Of a stretch of 9,098 nt of DNA, positions 1 through 5,397 are shown one piece after another; the first letter of the stretch is position 1; each line of letters begins with the position of its first letter. This stretch comes from JAYEJB01 sp034716415 (GTDB taxonomy: Bacteria; Patescibacteriota; Patescibacteriia; SG8-24): NCBI GenBank assembly GCA_034716415.1, contig JAYEJB010000058.1:1-9098 (forward strand), written 5' to 3'. The position numbers and the translations under genes were made by a program. The notes under the pieces were generated by a model. It worked only from the letters and a program-made list of their open reading frames with translations, did no database searches and was not told the origin of the DNA.

Positions 1-77
1 AATTACCATTCGCTGCCACCGACCGCACGGTGATGCCTGGGCGCTAATCTGAGCGGCAAAATGAGAACTTACAAACC

Positions 78-118
78 GGAAGTTTTAACTTCCCAAAAAA
101 GCGGAAGATTTAACTTCC
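78..118. promoter_or_regulatory. Twin palindromes upstream of parB-like gene (putative operator)
   Basis: Two near-identical 16-bp palindromes, GGAAGTTTTAACTTCC at 78-93 and GGAAGATTTAACTTCC at 103-118, differ by one base and start 25 bp apart. Both continue with a C. The first has perfect 7-bp arms around TT. The block ends 23 bp before the -35 of the promoter at 142-170, so it sits roughly 60 to 100 bp upstream of the likely transcription start. The symmetry and repetition are seen directly. That it is a binding site for a dimeric regulator, possibly the ParB-like protein encoded just downstream, is inference. It does not resemble the consensus chromosomal parS site. Confidence 0.55.
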
Positions 119-141
119 CTTTGACACAACGTTTTCCCTAG

Positions 142-170
142 TTGACAGCATGCCTGTTGCGGAGTAATTT
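142..170 (+). promoter_or_regulatory. Sigma70-type promoter of the parB-like gene
   Basis: A perfect -35 hexamer TTGACA (142-147), a 17-bp spacer and a -10 hexamer TAATTT (165-170) give an expected start of transcription near 177 and a leader of about 60 bases before the ATG at 240. A second TTGACA at 121-126 has no -10 at proper spacing. The predicted start lies downstream of an alternative in-frame ATG at about 177, which would be at or upstream of the mRNA 5' end. This supports the later start. Confidence 0.65.
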
Positions 171-239
171 GATATCTTGGCTTTTCCGCTGGATTACAGC
201 AATGGTGCTGACCACACGAGGACCAAGAAGGAGGCCATC

Positions 240-1163
240 ATGGCGAATGGAAGTCTGGAGGGCGCGCCGGAGGGCGCGCTCCTTATCGCACGGGACCGCA
301 TGCGTCCGAACCCCTCTCAGCCCAGAACGCATTTTGACAAGGCATCGCTCAGGGAGCTGGCCGAAAGCATCAGCGAGATCGGGCAGACTACGCCCGTCGA
401 GCTGCGACCGCTTTCGGCCGGTGATACGCACGATTTCGAGATCACGGATGGAGAACGCCGCTGGATCGCCTGCAAGGCGGCGAAGGTGGGCAAGCTCCTC
501 GCCTGGATCAACCCGATCGATGACGAAGATGACGTGTTCGTGCGATCTGTCGTCGCGAATTTCGGTCGTGAGGGTCACACGCCGCTCGAGACCGCGAGAG
601 CCATCAGACGCATTCTCGAGAGCAAGCGCTTGCAGAAGTGCCGGAACAGGACTGAACAGCTGGCGATGATTGCCCGTATGTTTGCACGGTCGCCGGCATG
701 GGTGCACACGCATCTCGGTATCCTGAACCTGCACGAAGGAGTGCTCGCGCTCATGGAGTCATCTGTCGAGGGGCCTAAGCGAATCGGATCGTCCATCGCC
801 ACGTTCCTCAACACGATCACCGACCGGGATCTTCAGTTCAAGATCGCGAAGCAGGTCTCGGCGGAAGGACTCAATCTCCGACAGGCCCGGGCCCTCGTGC
901 GGAAAAAGGCTCAAGAGGCCGGGCTGACGGCCGGAAAGCGTGGCAAGAAGCCGTCGGATCACTACAGGACCCTTACCCGGTTTCTCGCGACGTTCCGCAT
1001 CAATGCCGGGGAGATCATGGAGATGCCCGTTTCCAGCTTTGAGCAGATCTTCCGTCGGCGTTCACCGAAACAGCAGCGTGAGACGCTCGAGCTCATCGAG
1101 AAGACGGTCAATCTGCTGACCGAGCTAGAGCAGGCGCTGAGTCGTACGCAGAAGCGCGGCTAG
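240..1163 (+). CDS. Orphan ParB/Spo0J-family DNA-binding protein
   Basis: A 307-residue protein with the layout of ParB/Spo0J. Residues about 13-122 form the ParB N-terminal nuclease-like/CTP-binding domain, with PNPSQPRTHFD (23-33), ITDGERRWIA (68-77) and a degenerate second box, ANFGREGHTPLE (106-117). Residues about 137-164 look like the helix-turn-helix (RTEQLAMIA...SPAWVHTHLGIL). The C-terminal 30 residues (TLELIEKTVNLLTELEQAL) look like a leucine-rich dimerisation helix. Known ParB proteins load on DNA as CTP-dependent clamps for partition or regulation. Here the usual GERRxRA box has Ile instead of the second Arg, and the usual ENLQR is ANFGR, so CTP handling may be altered. The start was chosen at ATG 240 because AAGGAGG (228-234) lies 5 bases upstream; the longer in-frame start at 177 has no ribosome-binding site. 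No ParA gene is in view, so it may be a stand-alone regulator or part of an integrated element. Confidence 0.85.
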   Translation: MANGSLEGAPEGALLIARDRMRPNPSQPRTHFDKASLRELAESISEIGQTTPVELRPLSAGDTHDFEITDGERRWIACKAAKVGKLLAWINPIDDEDDVFVRSVVANFGREGHTPLETARAIRRILESKRLQKCRNRTEQLAMIARMFARSPAWVHTHLGILNLHEGVLALMESSVEGPKRIGSSIATFLNTITDRDLQFKIAKQVSAEGLNLRQARALVRKKAQEAGLTAGKRGKKPSDHYRTLTRFLATFRINAGEIMEMPVSSFEQIFRRRSPKQQRETLELIEKTVNLLTELEQALSRTQKRG

Positions 1164-1185
1164 ACCCCCTGCGGTCGCTTATTAC

Positions 1186-1219
1186 CCGCCCCCGGTATTT
1201 CCGGGAGCGGTTTTTCTTT
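1186..1219 (+). terminator. Rho-independent terminator of parB-like gene
   Basis: The arms CCGCcCCCGG (1186-1195) and CCGGGaGCGG (1201-1210) form a GC-rich stem of nine pairs with one C/A mismatch and a TATTT loop. TTTTTCTTT follows at 1211-1219. It lies 22 bases after the TAG stop of the parB-like gene. Confidence 0.85.
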
Positions 1220-1253
1220 GCCGAGAAGCACCACCTTGTCTCGCGGTCATGGA

Positions 1254-1301
1254 TTTATAAAAGGGCTAATTTAGGGTATATTTTTCGGTTGAAATATACC
1301 C
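1254..1301 (+). promoter_or_regulatory. Promoter with -10 inside a perfect palindrome (putative operator)
   Basis: GGGTATATTT (1274-1283) and AAATATACCC (1292-1301) are perfect 10-bp inverted arms around an 8-base centre. TATATT within the left arm (1277-1282) is a five-of-six -10 match, and TTTATA at 1254-1259 is a four-of-six -35 match at exactly 17-bp spacing. The predicted start near 1289 would lie in the centre of the palindrome. A repressor bound there would block the polymerase. This geometry is typical of a repressed promoter, but the element could instead fold as an RNA hairpin if transcription starts further upstream. The only downstream reading frame on this strand is the micro-ORF at 1337. 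Confidence 0.5.
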
Positions 1302-1336
1302 TCGCGGCGAGGCATACCGCTACTTAAGGAGGTAAA

Positions 1337-1393
1337 ATGCTGACCGAAAAGTATAAGGGCCTTGAAATCACTGTTGACACTGATTGGGGATAA
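1337..1393 (+). CDS. Putative 18-residue micro-ORF with strong ribosome-binding site
   Basis: ATG at 1337 is preceded by TTAAGGAGGTAAA: the AAGGAGG (1326-1332) is 4 bases from the start, one of the best ribosome-binding sites in the window. The frame reads MLTEKYKGLEITVDTDWG and ends in TAA at 1391-1393. It is soluble-looking and charged, with no membrane helix, and I recognise no family. It has its own candidate promoter at 1254-1282. It ends 26 bases before the 3' end of the convergent flavoprotein gene, for which I see no clear terminator, so read-through from that gene would be antisense to it. It may be a genuine small protein or regulatory leader peptide, or the surviving 5' end of a gene whose body was lost where it meets the convergent gene. 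Translation signals are seen; function is unknown. Confidence 0.45.
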   Translation: MLTEKYKGLEITVDTDWG

Positions 1394-1419
1394 GACAAGC
1401 CAACTCGTCTGGCCCCGTC

Positions 1420-2667
1420 CTATCCCTCCGACCCAGCTGCGCTCATTCCCGCCAACCGTCCTGTGGCCCAGGAAGCCTGGAGATTGAAGCCGCCGGTGAA
1501 TCCGTCTATGTCCATGATCTCTCCGGCGAAATAGAGACCCGGACAGATTTTCGATTCCATGGTCGAGGGGTCGATCTCTGGTCTCGGAATACCGCCCGCG
1601 GTCACGAATTCATCTCCGGAGCCGCGATCGACGACGTTCAGGGGAATAGCTTTCAGCCATGTCGCGACGGCAAGGATTTCCTTCTTCGCGGCTTCCGCCG
1701 CGTTCTTGTCACCGGAGACGCCTGTCTCTTCGATACAGATTTCAGCTAGTGATTTCGGAATGAGGGTGGCGAGTACGTTCAGAAAGCTGCGTGTGGGTGT
1801 CTGTTTCGCCGCGCTACCGATGCGCGCGGTCATCTCTTCCGTGGATTCATCGGGAAAGAGATCGATCGCGACGCACAAGGGATTCAGGGCGTCATACTCC
1901 TCGAACGCCACCAGGGAAGAGACAGCGAACACGGCCGGGCCGCTGATTCCCTTATGGGTGAAGAGGAAAGGTCCGGTATGCGCGTAGGATATGTCGCGAT
2001 CGGCGAAGATGGTGGCCTGCGTGAATGACATGCCGGATATCTTCGCTGGCCAGCTCTCTTCAGTGGTGAACGAGTTCAGGCTGGGCGCGAGCGCGGTGAG
2101 AGTGTGACCTAGTGATATCGCGAAGGCGTAGCCGTCGCCCGTCGAGCCGGTCTGGCGATAGGCTCGGCCTCCTGTCGTCAGGATGACCCTGTCGGCGAGG
2201 AGCGCCTCTCCGCTGTTCTTGAATGAGATTTCGAACTTGCCGCCTGCGGTCTTCCTGACATCGCTGACGCATGATTTGAGCCAGACACGGACACCCGAAT
2301 CCTTGAACGTCTTTTCGAAGACCCCGACGATGTCCTTCCCGTCGTCGGACCGCGGGAACACGCGGTTGTCGTCTTGTGTCTTCAGGGGGACGCCGTGGGA
2401 TTCGAACCAGTCATACACGTCGCCGGGCGGGAAGCCGTGCATGGCGGAGTTCAGGAATTTGGATCCGCGCGGGTAATTCGTGAGAAGTTCACGGACGTCC
2501 CGAATTCCCGTCGTCACGTTACAGCGACCTCCGCCGGAGATGATAACTTTCTTCCCGAGGCCGTCATTCCGGTCAATCAAAAAAATATCCGCGTCCGGTC
2601 GCGTGGTCTGCAGTGTCGCTGCTGCCATGAGTCCGGCGGCTCCTCCGCCTATAATCGCCACTTTCAT
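1420..2667 (-). CDS. HI0933/BaiN-family FAD-dependent oxidoreductase
   Basis: A 415-residue flavoprotein of the HI0933-like family, close to the usual family length. The N-terminus is a Rossmann FAD-binding fold (MKVAIIGGGAAGLMAA, with GGGAAG at 7-12). It is followed by the family signature GLGKKVIISGGGRCNVT (36-52), and a second dinucleotide-fold segment appears at the C-terminus (LYFAGEIMDIDGFTGGFNLQ, about 377-396). Members are cytosolic NAD(P)/FAD-dependent oxidoreductases. Some reduce double bonds of bile-acid or ring substrates, but most have no assigned substrate, so none is claimed here. An in-frame TGA lies 6 bases upstream of the ATG at 2667, so no longer start is possible. No Shine-Dalgarno precedes this ATG; instead an extended -10 lies just upstream, suggesting a leaderless mRNA. 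The gene converges on the micro-ORF at 1337-1393. Confidence 0.92.
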   Translation of the reverse strand: MKVAIIGGGAAGLMAAATLQTTRPDADIFLIDRNDGLGKKVIISGGGRCNVTTGIRDVRELLTNYPRGSKFLNSAMHGFPPGDVYDWFESHGVPLKTQDDNRVFPRSDDGKDIVGVFEKTFKDSGVRVWLKSCVSDVRKTAGGKFEISFKNSGEALLADRVILTTGGRAYRQTGSTGDGYAFAISLGHTLTALAPSLNSFTTEESWPAKISGMSFTQATIFADRDISYAHTGPFLFTHKGISGPAVFAVSSLVAFEEYDALNPLCVAIDLFPDESTEEMTARIGSAAKQTPTRSFLNVLATLIPKSLAEICIEETGVSGDKNAAEAAKKEILAVATWLKAIPLNVVDRGSGDEFVTAGGIPRPEIDPSTMESKICPGLYFAGEIMDIDGFTGGFNLQASWATGRLAGMSAAGSEG

Positions 2668-2673
2668 GGCTCA

Positions 2674-2682
2674 GATATAGCA
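2674..2682 (-). promoter_or_regulatory. Extended -10 element placing +1 at the flavoprotein ATG
   Basis: Read on the minus strand, TGCTATATC is an extended -10 (TGn plus TATATC). Exactly 6 bases separate it from the ATG at 2667, so transcription would be expected to begin at or next to the A of the start codon. There is no Shine-Dalgarno in between and no convincing -35. This is the spacing seen for leaderless transcripts in bacteria that use them; the assignment is inference from spacing. Confidence 0.45.
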
Positions 2683-2770
2683 TGAATCCACCCGCCTGCC
2701 CAGGATGGAGGCCTTTTTTCGTCAGTTCACGGCCTAAAAATACCGATTACGCCTGACTCGGGTAAACATC

Positions 2771-2796
2771 AAGAAAAGCCCGCGCATACCGGGCTT
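2771..2796 (-). terminator. Terminator of the lipoprotein gene
   Basis: Perfect 7-bp arms, AAGCCCG (2776-2782) and CGGGCTT (2790-2796), enclose a 7-base loop. On the minus strand the stem runs into TTTTCTTG. It lies 31 bases past the TGA of the lipoprotein gene. Confidence 0.85.
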
Positions 2797-2827
2797 CTCT
2801 CGTTTCTCGGTCGAAATTACACTCGTG

Positions 2828-3427
2828 TCATTCGTTTTTCTGTCCTTCCATGAACCTGACGTAATCGACTGATTCGCAGTCTGACGCGCAGATATACGGT
2901 AGGTCGAAGTCGGCTACGCATGGTCCGTTGCAGGTGTCCATGACTACGAAGAAAGTGCCTCCTTTTTCAGTGCCGCCTAGATGTTCAAGGCCGGGGTGGT
3001 CCTGGGCGTAGCTGTTGAAATCGAAATTCACCTGACCGACCTCTTTGTGGTTGGTGAAATCGGAGATGTTGCAGTTGAACGCCAGGTCGAACGGCTCGCC
3101 GGGCGTGACGGAGGGCGGCAGGTCGAGCCAGGCCGCGTCGGTCGACGGCGGGATTGACGCACCTTCGAACCCGGGCGGGAAATTGACGCTCAGCGGACCC
3201 AGCGGGTCGGGGCAGGAACTGGTACCGATGTTATGCTCTTTCCGGACGACGTTGTCCGCGAGGGGATTACCGGCCGCGTCGAACATCTGAAGCTGTCCGG
3301 CGTCGTTGGTCGTCATCGGCGGCGGGATCGCCCCGGGGTATTCGGTCGGCGGCTCTATTGATCTATCAAAGATGCATGACGACCCCATCAGCACCAGGGA
3401 CAGTAAAAGAAACGCAAGTCTTTTCAT
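2828..3427 (-). CDS. Putative cysteine-rich lipoprotein, function unknown
   Basis: A 199-residue protein with a lipoprotein signal peptide: MKR, a hydrophobic core LAFLLLSLVLM (4-14) and the cleavage/lipidation site GSSC with Cys18. The mature part contains six more cysteines (72, 119, 166, 170, 180, 184), the last four arranged as C-x3-C-x9-C-x3-C. These probably form disulfides outside the cytoplasm. It is rich in Pro, Asp and Phe, with the proline-rich linker EPPTEYPGAIPPP after the anchor, and shows no repeats or second membrane segment. I do not recognise the family. The ATG at 3427 is fixed by the signal peptide, but no Shine-Dalgarno precedes it. It is a single-gene unit with its own terminator, between the flavoprotein and the dehydrogenase genes, neither of which suggests its role. 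Confidence 0.8.
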   Translation of the reverse strand: MKRLAFLLLSLVLMGSSCIFDRSIEPPTEYPGAIPPPMTTNDAGQLQMFDAAGNPLADNVVRKEHNIGTSSCPDPLGPLSVNFPPGFEGASIPPSTDAAWLDLPPSVTPGEPFDLAFNCNISDFTNHKEVGQVNFDFNSYAQDHPGLEHLGGTEKGGTFFVVMDTCNGPCVADFDLPYICASDCESVDYVRFMEGQKNE

Positions 3428-3452
3428 ATTGATTCGGATTATTTCACCCGTA

Positions 3453-3463
3453 AATATAGTATA
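3453..3463 (-). promoter_or_regulatory. Possible -10 region of the lipoprotein gene
   Basis: On the minus strand TATACTATATT offers two overlapping -10 matches, TATACT (3463-3458) and TATATT (3458-3453), about 25-30 bases before the ATG. No good -35 sits at 16-18 bp from either, so this is a weak call. Confidence 0.3.
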
Positions 3464-3556
3464 TCATCGGGCCGGAGTATTTGGGGAAGATAGGTGATTA
3501 GCTCTCCAGGCTGTGGCGGGAATTCAGGGAGCGTCGGCTGTGGCGTTCTTGTATCG

Positions 3557-3582
3557 TGGATCCCTGCCTCCGCGGGGATGAC
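3557..3582 (-). repeat. REP-like 'VIPAEAGI' palindromic repeat
   Basis: On the minus strand this reads GTCATCCCCGC then GGAGGCAGGGATCCA, the widely dispersed intergenic repeat whose translation NVIPAEAGIH is often misannotated as protein in many bacterial genomes. The arms ATCCCTGC (3560-3567) and GCGGGGAT (3572-3579) pair fully, with one G/T wobble and a CTCC loop. It lies between the lipoprotein promoter and the terminator of the dehydrogenase gene, which is a typical intergenic location. A single copy is visible here; that it is dispersed elsewhere in this genome is inference from known cases. Confidence 0.65.
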
Positions 3583-3616
3583 GTTGGAGAGCGTGCTTGG
3601 CATTAGGGGGTATTCA

Positions 3617-3643
3617 CCAAAAGAAAAAGAGGCTGAAGCCTCT
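3617..3643 (-). terminator. Terminator of the dehydrogenase gene
   Basis: On the minus strand AGAGGC-TTCA-GCCTCT (3643-3628) is a perfect 6-bp stem with a tetraloop, followed by TTTTTCTTTTGG. It starts 8 bases after the TAG stop of the dehydrogenase gene. Confidence 0.88.
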
Positions 3644-3650
3644 CGATGAA

Positions 3651-4805
3651 CTAGAAGTTCCTGGTGATTTCGAGGTGCAAGCCGAGCTTGGACCATTCCT
3701 GGATGAACCGTCTTGTCGGAATCGACTCTTTCAGCTTCATGACACCGGTCTGCTTGATGGTGCCGCGCGCCAGCATCATCGCGACGATCGCCGCCGAGAA
3801 TCCGGTCGTGCGCTGCATGGCGGTGAGTCCGGTCTCCTTGTCGGCCACATCGATGAGCTGCATGGTGACCAGCTTCTCACCGTGGCGGACGGTGATACGC
3901 AGGAGGAGCGCGTCGTCGCGCGTCTTCGGAAGCCGGGCGTTGAGCAATGCCTCGGTGAAATCACGCGGCAGTACGACCTGACCGTGCCCGGTCGTGATCA
4001 GATGGTGCTCATCGAGGAAGCCCATGTCGCGCAACAGCTGCATCTTCTGCCAGTGTCCGGGATAACGGAGTGTCTTGTAGTCCAGGTTCCGCACCCGACC
4101 GATCAGCGTCTCCGGCATCGTCGAAAGGCCGCCGGAAGTGTATGCCGCCTCGAGTCGTCCGTACGGCTCCGGGAAATCGATGGATTCGACGTTTTCCATC
4201 GTATCCACTGTCTGCAATCTACCGTCGCGGATGACGAGCGTCGGTTCGATGTACTCGTTGGTCAGCCCCTTGATGGCGAACAGCTGTGAGTAGTTGAGCG
4301 GTCCTTCCGGTCCGCTTTGCGCCAGCCCGCCGACCCGGATCTCGACCGAATCGATCTCACCTTCCTCGTCGATGATCTGCAGTCCGCGGTGCACGAGCAC
4401 GCTCGCCGCGCCCGGTGCGATGCCGTTGTCGGGGACGATCTTCGAACCGCTTCCGATCGCGGTCTGATCCAGCATGAGCTGCTTCCTGACCACGGTGTTG
4501 TTGCCGCCCAGGTCGACGAAGTGTTTGCCGGCCTCGATGCAGGCGTGGGTCAGTGCAAGGTTCGCTTCGTAACTCATCGCTCCGATCGTGACGTCGTGCT
4601 GTTCGATGAGGTCTGCGATCTGCCGTGTGTGCTTGATGTCGATGACCCGTGCGCCTAACCGCCAATCCAGTAGCCGGTTGACGGCCGTGTTAAGCGCGGT
4701 CGACGACCTGTCCACGAGCGTGATATAGATCGTATCCTCCTGTTGCAGCAGCGCGTGGGCTATCCCCGTTCCCATGTTCGTGCCTAAAACCAGGTATCTG
4801 TGCAT
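3651..4805 (-). CDS. Saccharopine dehydrogenase-family protein, lysine 6-dehydrogenase-like
   Basis: A 384-residue NAD(P)-dependent dehydrogenase of the saccharopine dehydrogenase family. Length and motif order resemble bacterial L-lysine 6-dehydrogenase, which oxidatively deaminates the lysine side chain. A Rossmann start (YLVLGTNMGTGIA, 4-16) is followed by HFVDLGGNN (95-103), IVPDNGIAPG (123-132), VGGLAQSGPEGPLNY (158-172), EAAYTSGGLSTMPETL (219-234) and LDYKTLRYPGH (241-251); the last two are characteristic of the family's C-terminal domain. The usual GxGxxG is GTNMGTG, with Thr-Asn in place of Ala-Gly. The start was set at the second of two adjacent ATGs (4805) because GGAGGT (4816-4811) is 5 bases from it but only 2 from the first; a longer frame start at 4835 has no ribosome-binding site. 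The exact substrate is not certain, and no other lysine-metabolism gene is in the window. Confidence 0.85.
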   Translation of the reverse strand: MHRYLVLGTNMGTGIAHALLQQEDTIYITLVDRSSTALNTAVNRLLDWRLGARVIDIKHTRQIADLIEQHDVTIGAMSYEANLALTHACIEAGKHFVDLGGNNTVVRKQLMLDQTAIGSGSKIVPDNGIAPGAASVLVHRGLQIIDEEGEIDSVEIRVGGLAQSGPEGPLNYSQLFAIKGLTNEYIEPTLVIRDGRLQTVDTMENVESIDFPEPYGRLEAAYTSGGLSTMPETLIGRVRNLDYKTLRYPGHWQKMQLLRDMGFLDEHHLITTGHGQVVLPRDFTEALLNARLPKTRDDALLLRITVRHGEKLVTMQLIDVADKETGLTAMQRTTGFSAAIVAMMLARGTIKQTGVMKLKESIPTRRFIQEWSKLGLHLEITRNF

Positions 4806-5117
4806 CATGCACCTCCGTCTGTCGAATGTCCGCACTCAGACCTTAATCGCTGCGGATATTATTATCAAGGTCAGAATCCACGTCCGGGAGACTGCGCGAG
4901 TAATTCGTATCCATCTTCATTGCCGCCACCGTCCCGGAGCACGCCGGGCAAGTCCAGGGAGCCTTATTTAGTCGCTTTTTCGGCGGAGGGGTTGATAGAA
5001 AGTACGTTCTTGTGGTTAAATGTCAGTTAGCAGACCTCTGCTGCAGGAGAGACAAAGTCGAGTTTTGTATTGCAGTGGTAGGTTTGGGACATTATTCATT
5101 AGCTATTCTTCTATAGT
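4806..5117. promoter_or_regulatory. Divergent intergenic region between dehydrogenase and cold-shock genes
   Basis: 312 bases without a convincing gene. It must hold the promoters of both divergent genes. Seen in it: an AT-rich TAATAATATC on the minus strand (4862-4853) that may be the dehydrogenase -10; a small hairpin CCCGG-AGCACG-CCGGG (4933-4948) without a T-run; TTGATA (4992-4997) followed at loose spacing by TTAAAT (5016-5021), a weak plus-strand promoter; and an imperfect 14-bp palindrome AGAAAGTACGTTCT (4997-5010). None is strong. If the TTGATA promoter is used, the cold-shock mRNA would have a leader of about 90 bases. Confidence 0.35.
5104..5109 (+). promoter_or_regulatory. Possible -10 for a leaderless cold-shock mRNA
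   Basis: TATTCT ends 8 bases before the ATG at 5118, and there is no Shine-Dalgarno between them. The spacing would put the mRNA start at or next to the start codon. An alternative upstream promoter, TTGCAG (5070-5075), 17 bp, TATTCA (5093-5098), would give a leader of about a dozen bases. Confidence 0.35.
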
Positions 5118-5318
5118 ATGGAACAAGGAAAGATCGCGCGTCTTACAGACCGCGGCTTCGGTTTCATCTCTCGCGAGGGTGAGGACAAAGATCTCTTTTT
5201 CCACTCGAACGAGCTCGTCGGCATCGGATTCGACGACTTGCGCGAAGGTGATGCGGTTACCTTTGAAGTAGCGGAAGGACCTAAGGGTCTCAACGCCGCG
5301 AAGGTACAGAAAGCGTAA
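5118..5318 (+). CDS. Cold-shock-domain nucleic-acid-binding protein
   Basis: A 66-residue single cold-shock domain, the normal size for a Csp protein. RNP1 is RGFGFI (12-17) and RNP2 is LFFHS (26-30); the rest (LREGDAVTFEVAEGPKGLNAAKV) matches the C-terminal strands and the usual G-P-[KR]-G-x-x-A ending. Such proteins bind single-stranded RNA or DNA and act as RNA chaperones. The KWFN segment that precedes RNP1 in CspA is replaced by ARLTD, so one surface aromatic is missing; this RLTDRGFGFI variant occurs in other bacterial lineages. An in-frame TAG at 5100-5102 rules out a longer start. No Shine-Dalgarno precedes the ATG, and the stop codon lies inside the long terminator hairpin that follows. 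Confidence 0.93.
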   Translation: MEQGKIARLTDRGFGFISREGEDKDLFFHSNELVGIGFDDLREGDAVTFEVAEGPKGLNAAKVQKA

Positions 5319-5374
5319 CGACAACAAAGAAAACACCCCCGGCAGATGCTGGGGGTGTTTTTTGTTGTCGTTAC
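5315..5374. terminator. Long bidirectional terminator between cold-shock and ZIP genes
   Basis: An outer 14-bp perfect stem (5315-5328 with 5361-5374) and an inner 10-bp perfect stem (5331-5340 with 5351-5360) are separated only by a 2-base GA bulge (5329-5330). Three further pairs close an AGAT loop. The core ACACCCCC/GGGGGTGT is followed by TTTTTTG on the plus strand and by TTTTCTTTG on the minus strand, so it can stop both convergent genes. The stem contains the TAA stop of the cold-shock gene. Confidence 0.9.
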
Positions 5375-5397
5375 CCGACCGTTTTTTCTGACATGCC

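Noticed and set aside
177..239. Upstream extension of the parB-like frame to an earlier ATG
   Set aside because: It has no ribosome-binding site, coincides with the predicted mRNA start, and adds residues outside the ParB domain. The ATG at 240 has AAGGAGG at ideal spacing.
1274..1301. The AT-rich palindrome as a terminator of the flavoprotein or parB-like gene
   Set aside because: The stem is AT-rich and lacks a following T-run on either strand. It fits better as an operator overlapping a -10.
3439..3696. Minus-strand frame containing NVIPAEAGIH as a protein
   Set aside because: It is the well-known translation artefact of a REP-like repeat and overlaps a terminator and the end of the dehydrogenase gene.
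3597..4289. 230-residue plus-strand open frame
   Set aside because: Antisense to the well-supported dehydrogenase gene, with no ribosome-binding site and low-complexity composition typical of a shadow frame in GC-rich DNA.
4933..4948. CCCGG/CCGGG hairpin as a terminator
   Set aside because: Only 5 pairs, no T-run on either strand, and no gene ends there.
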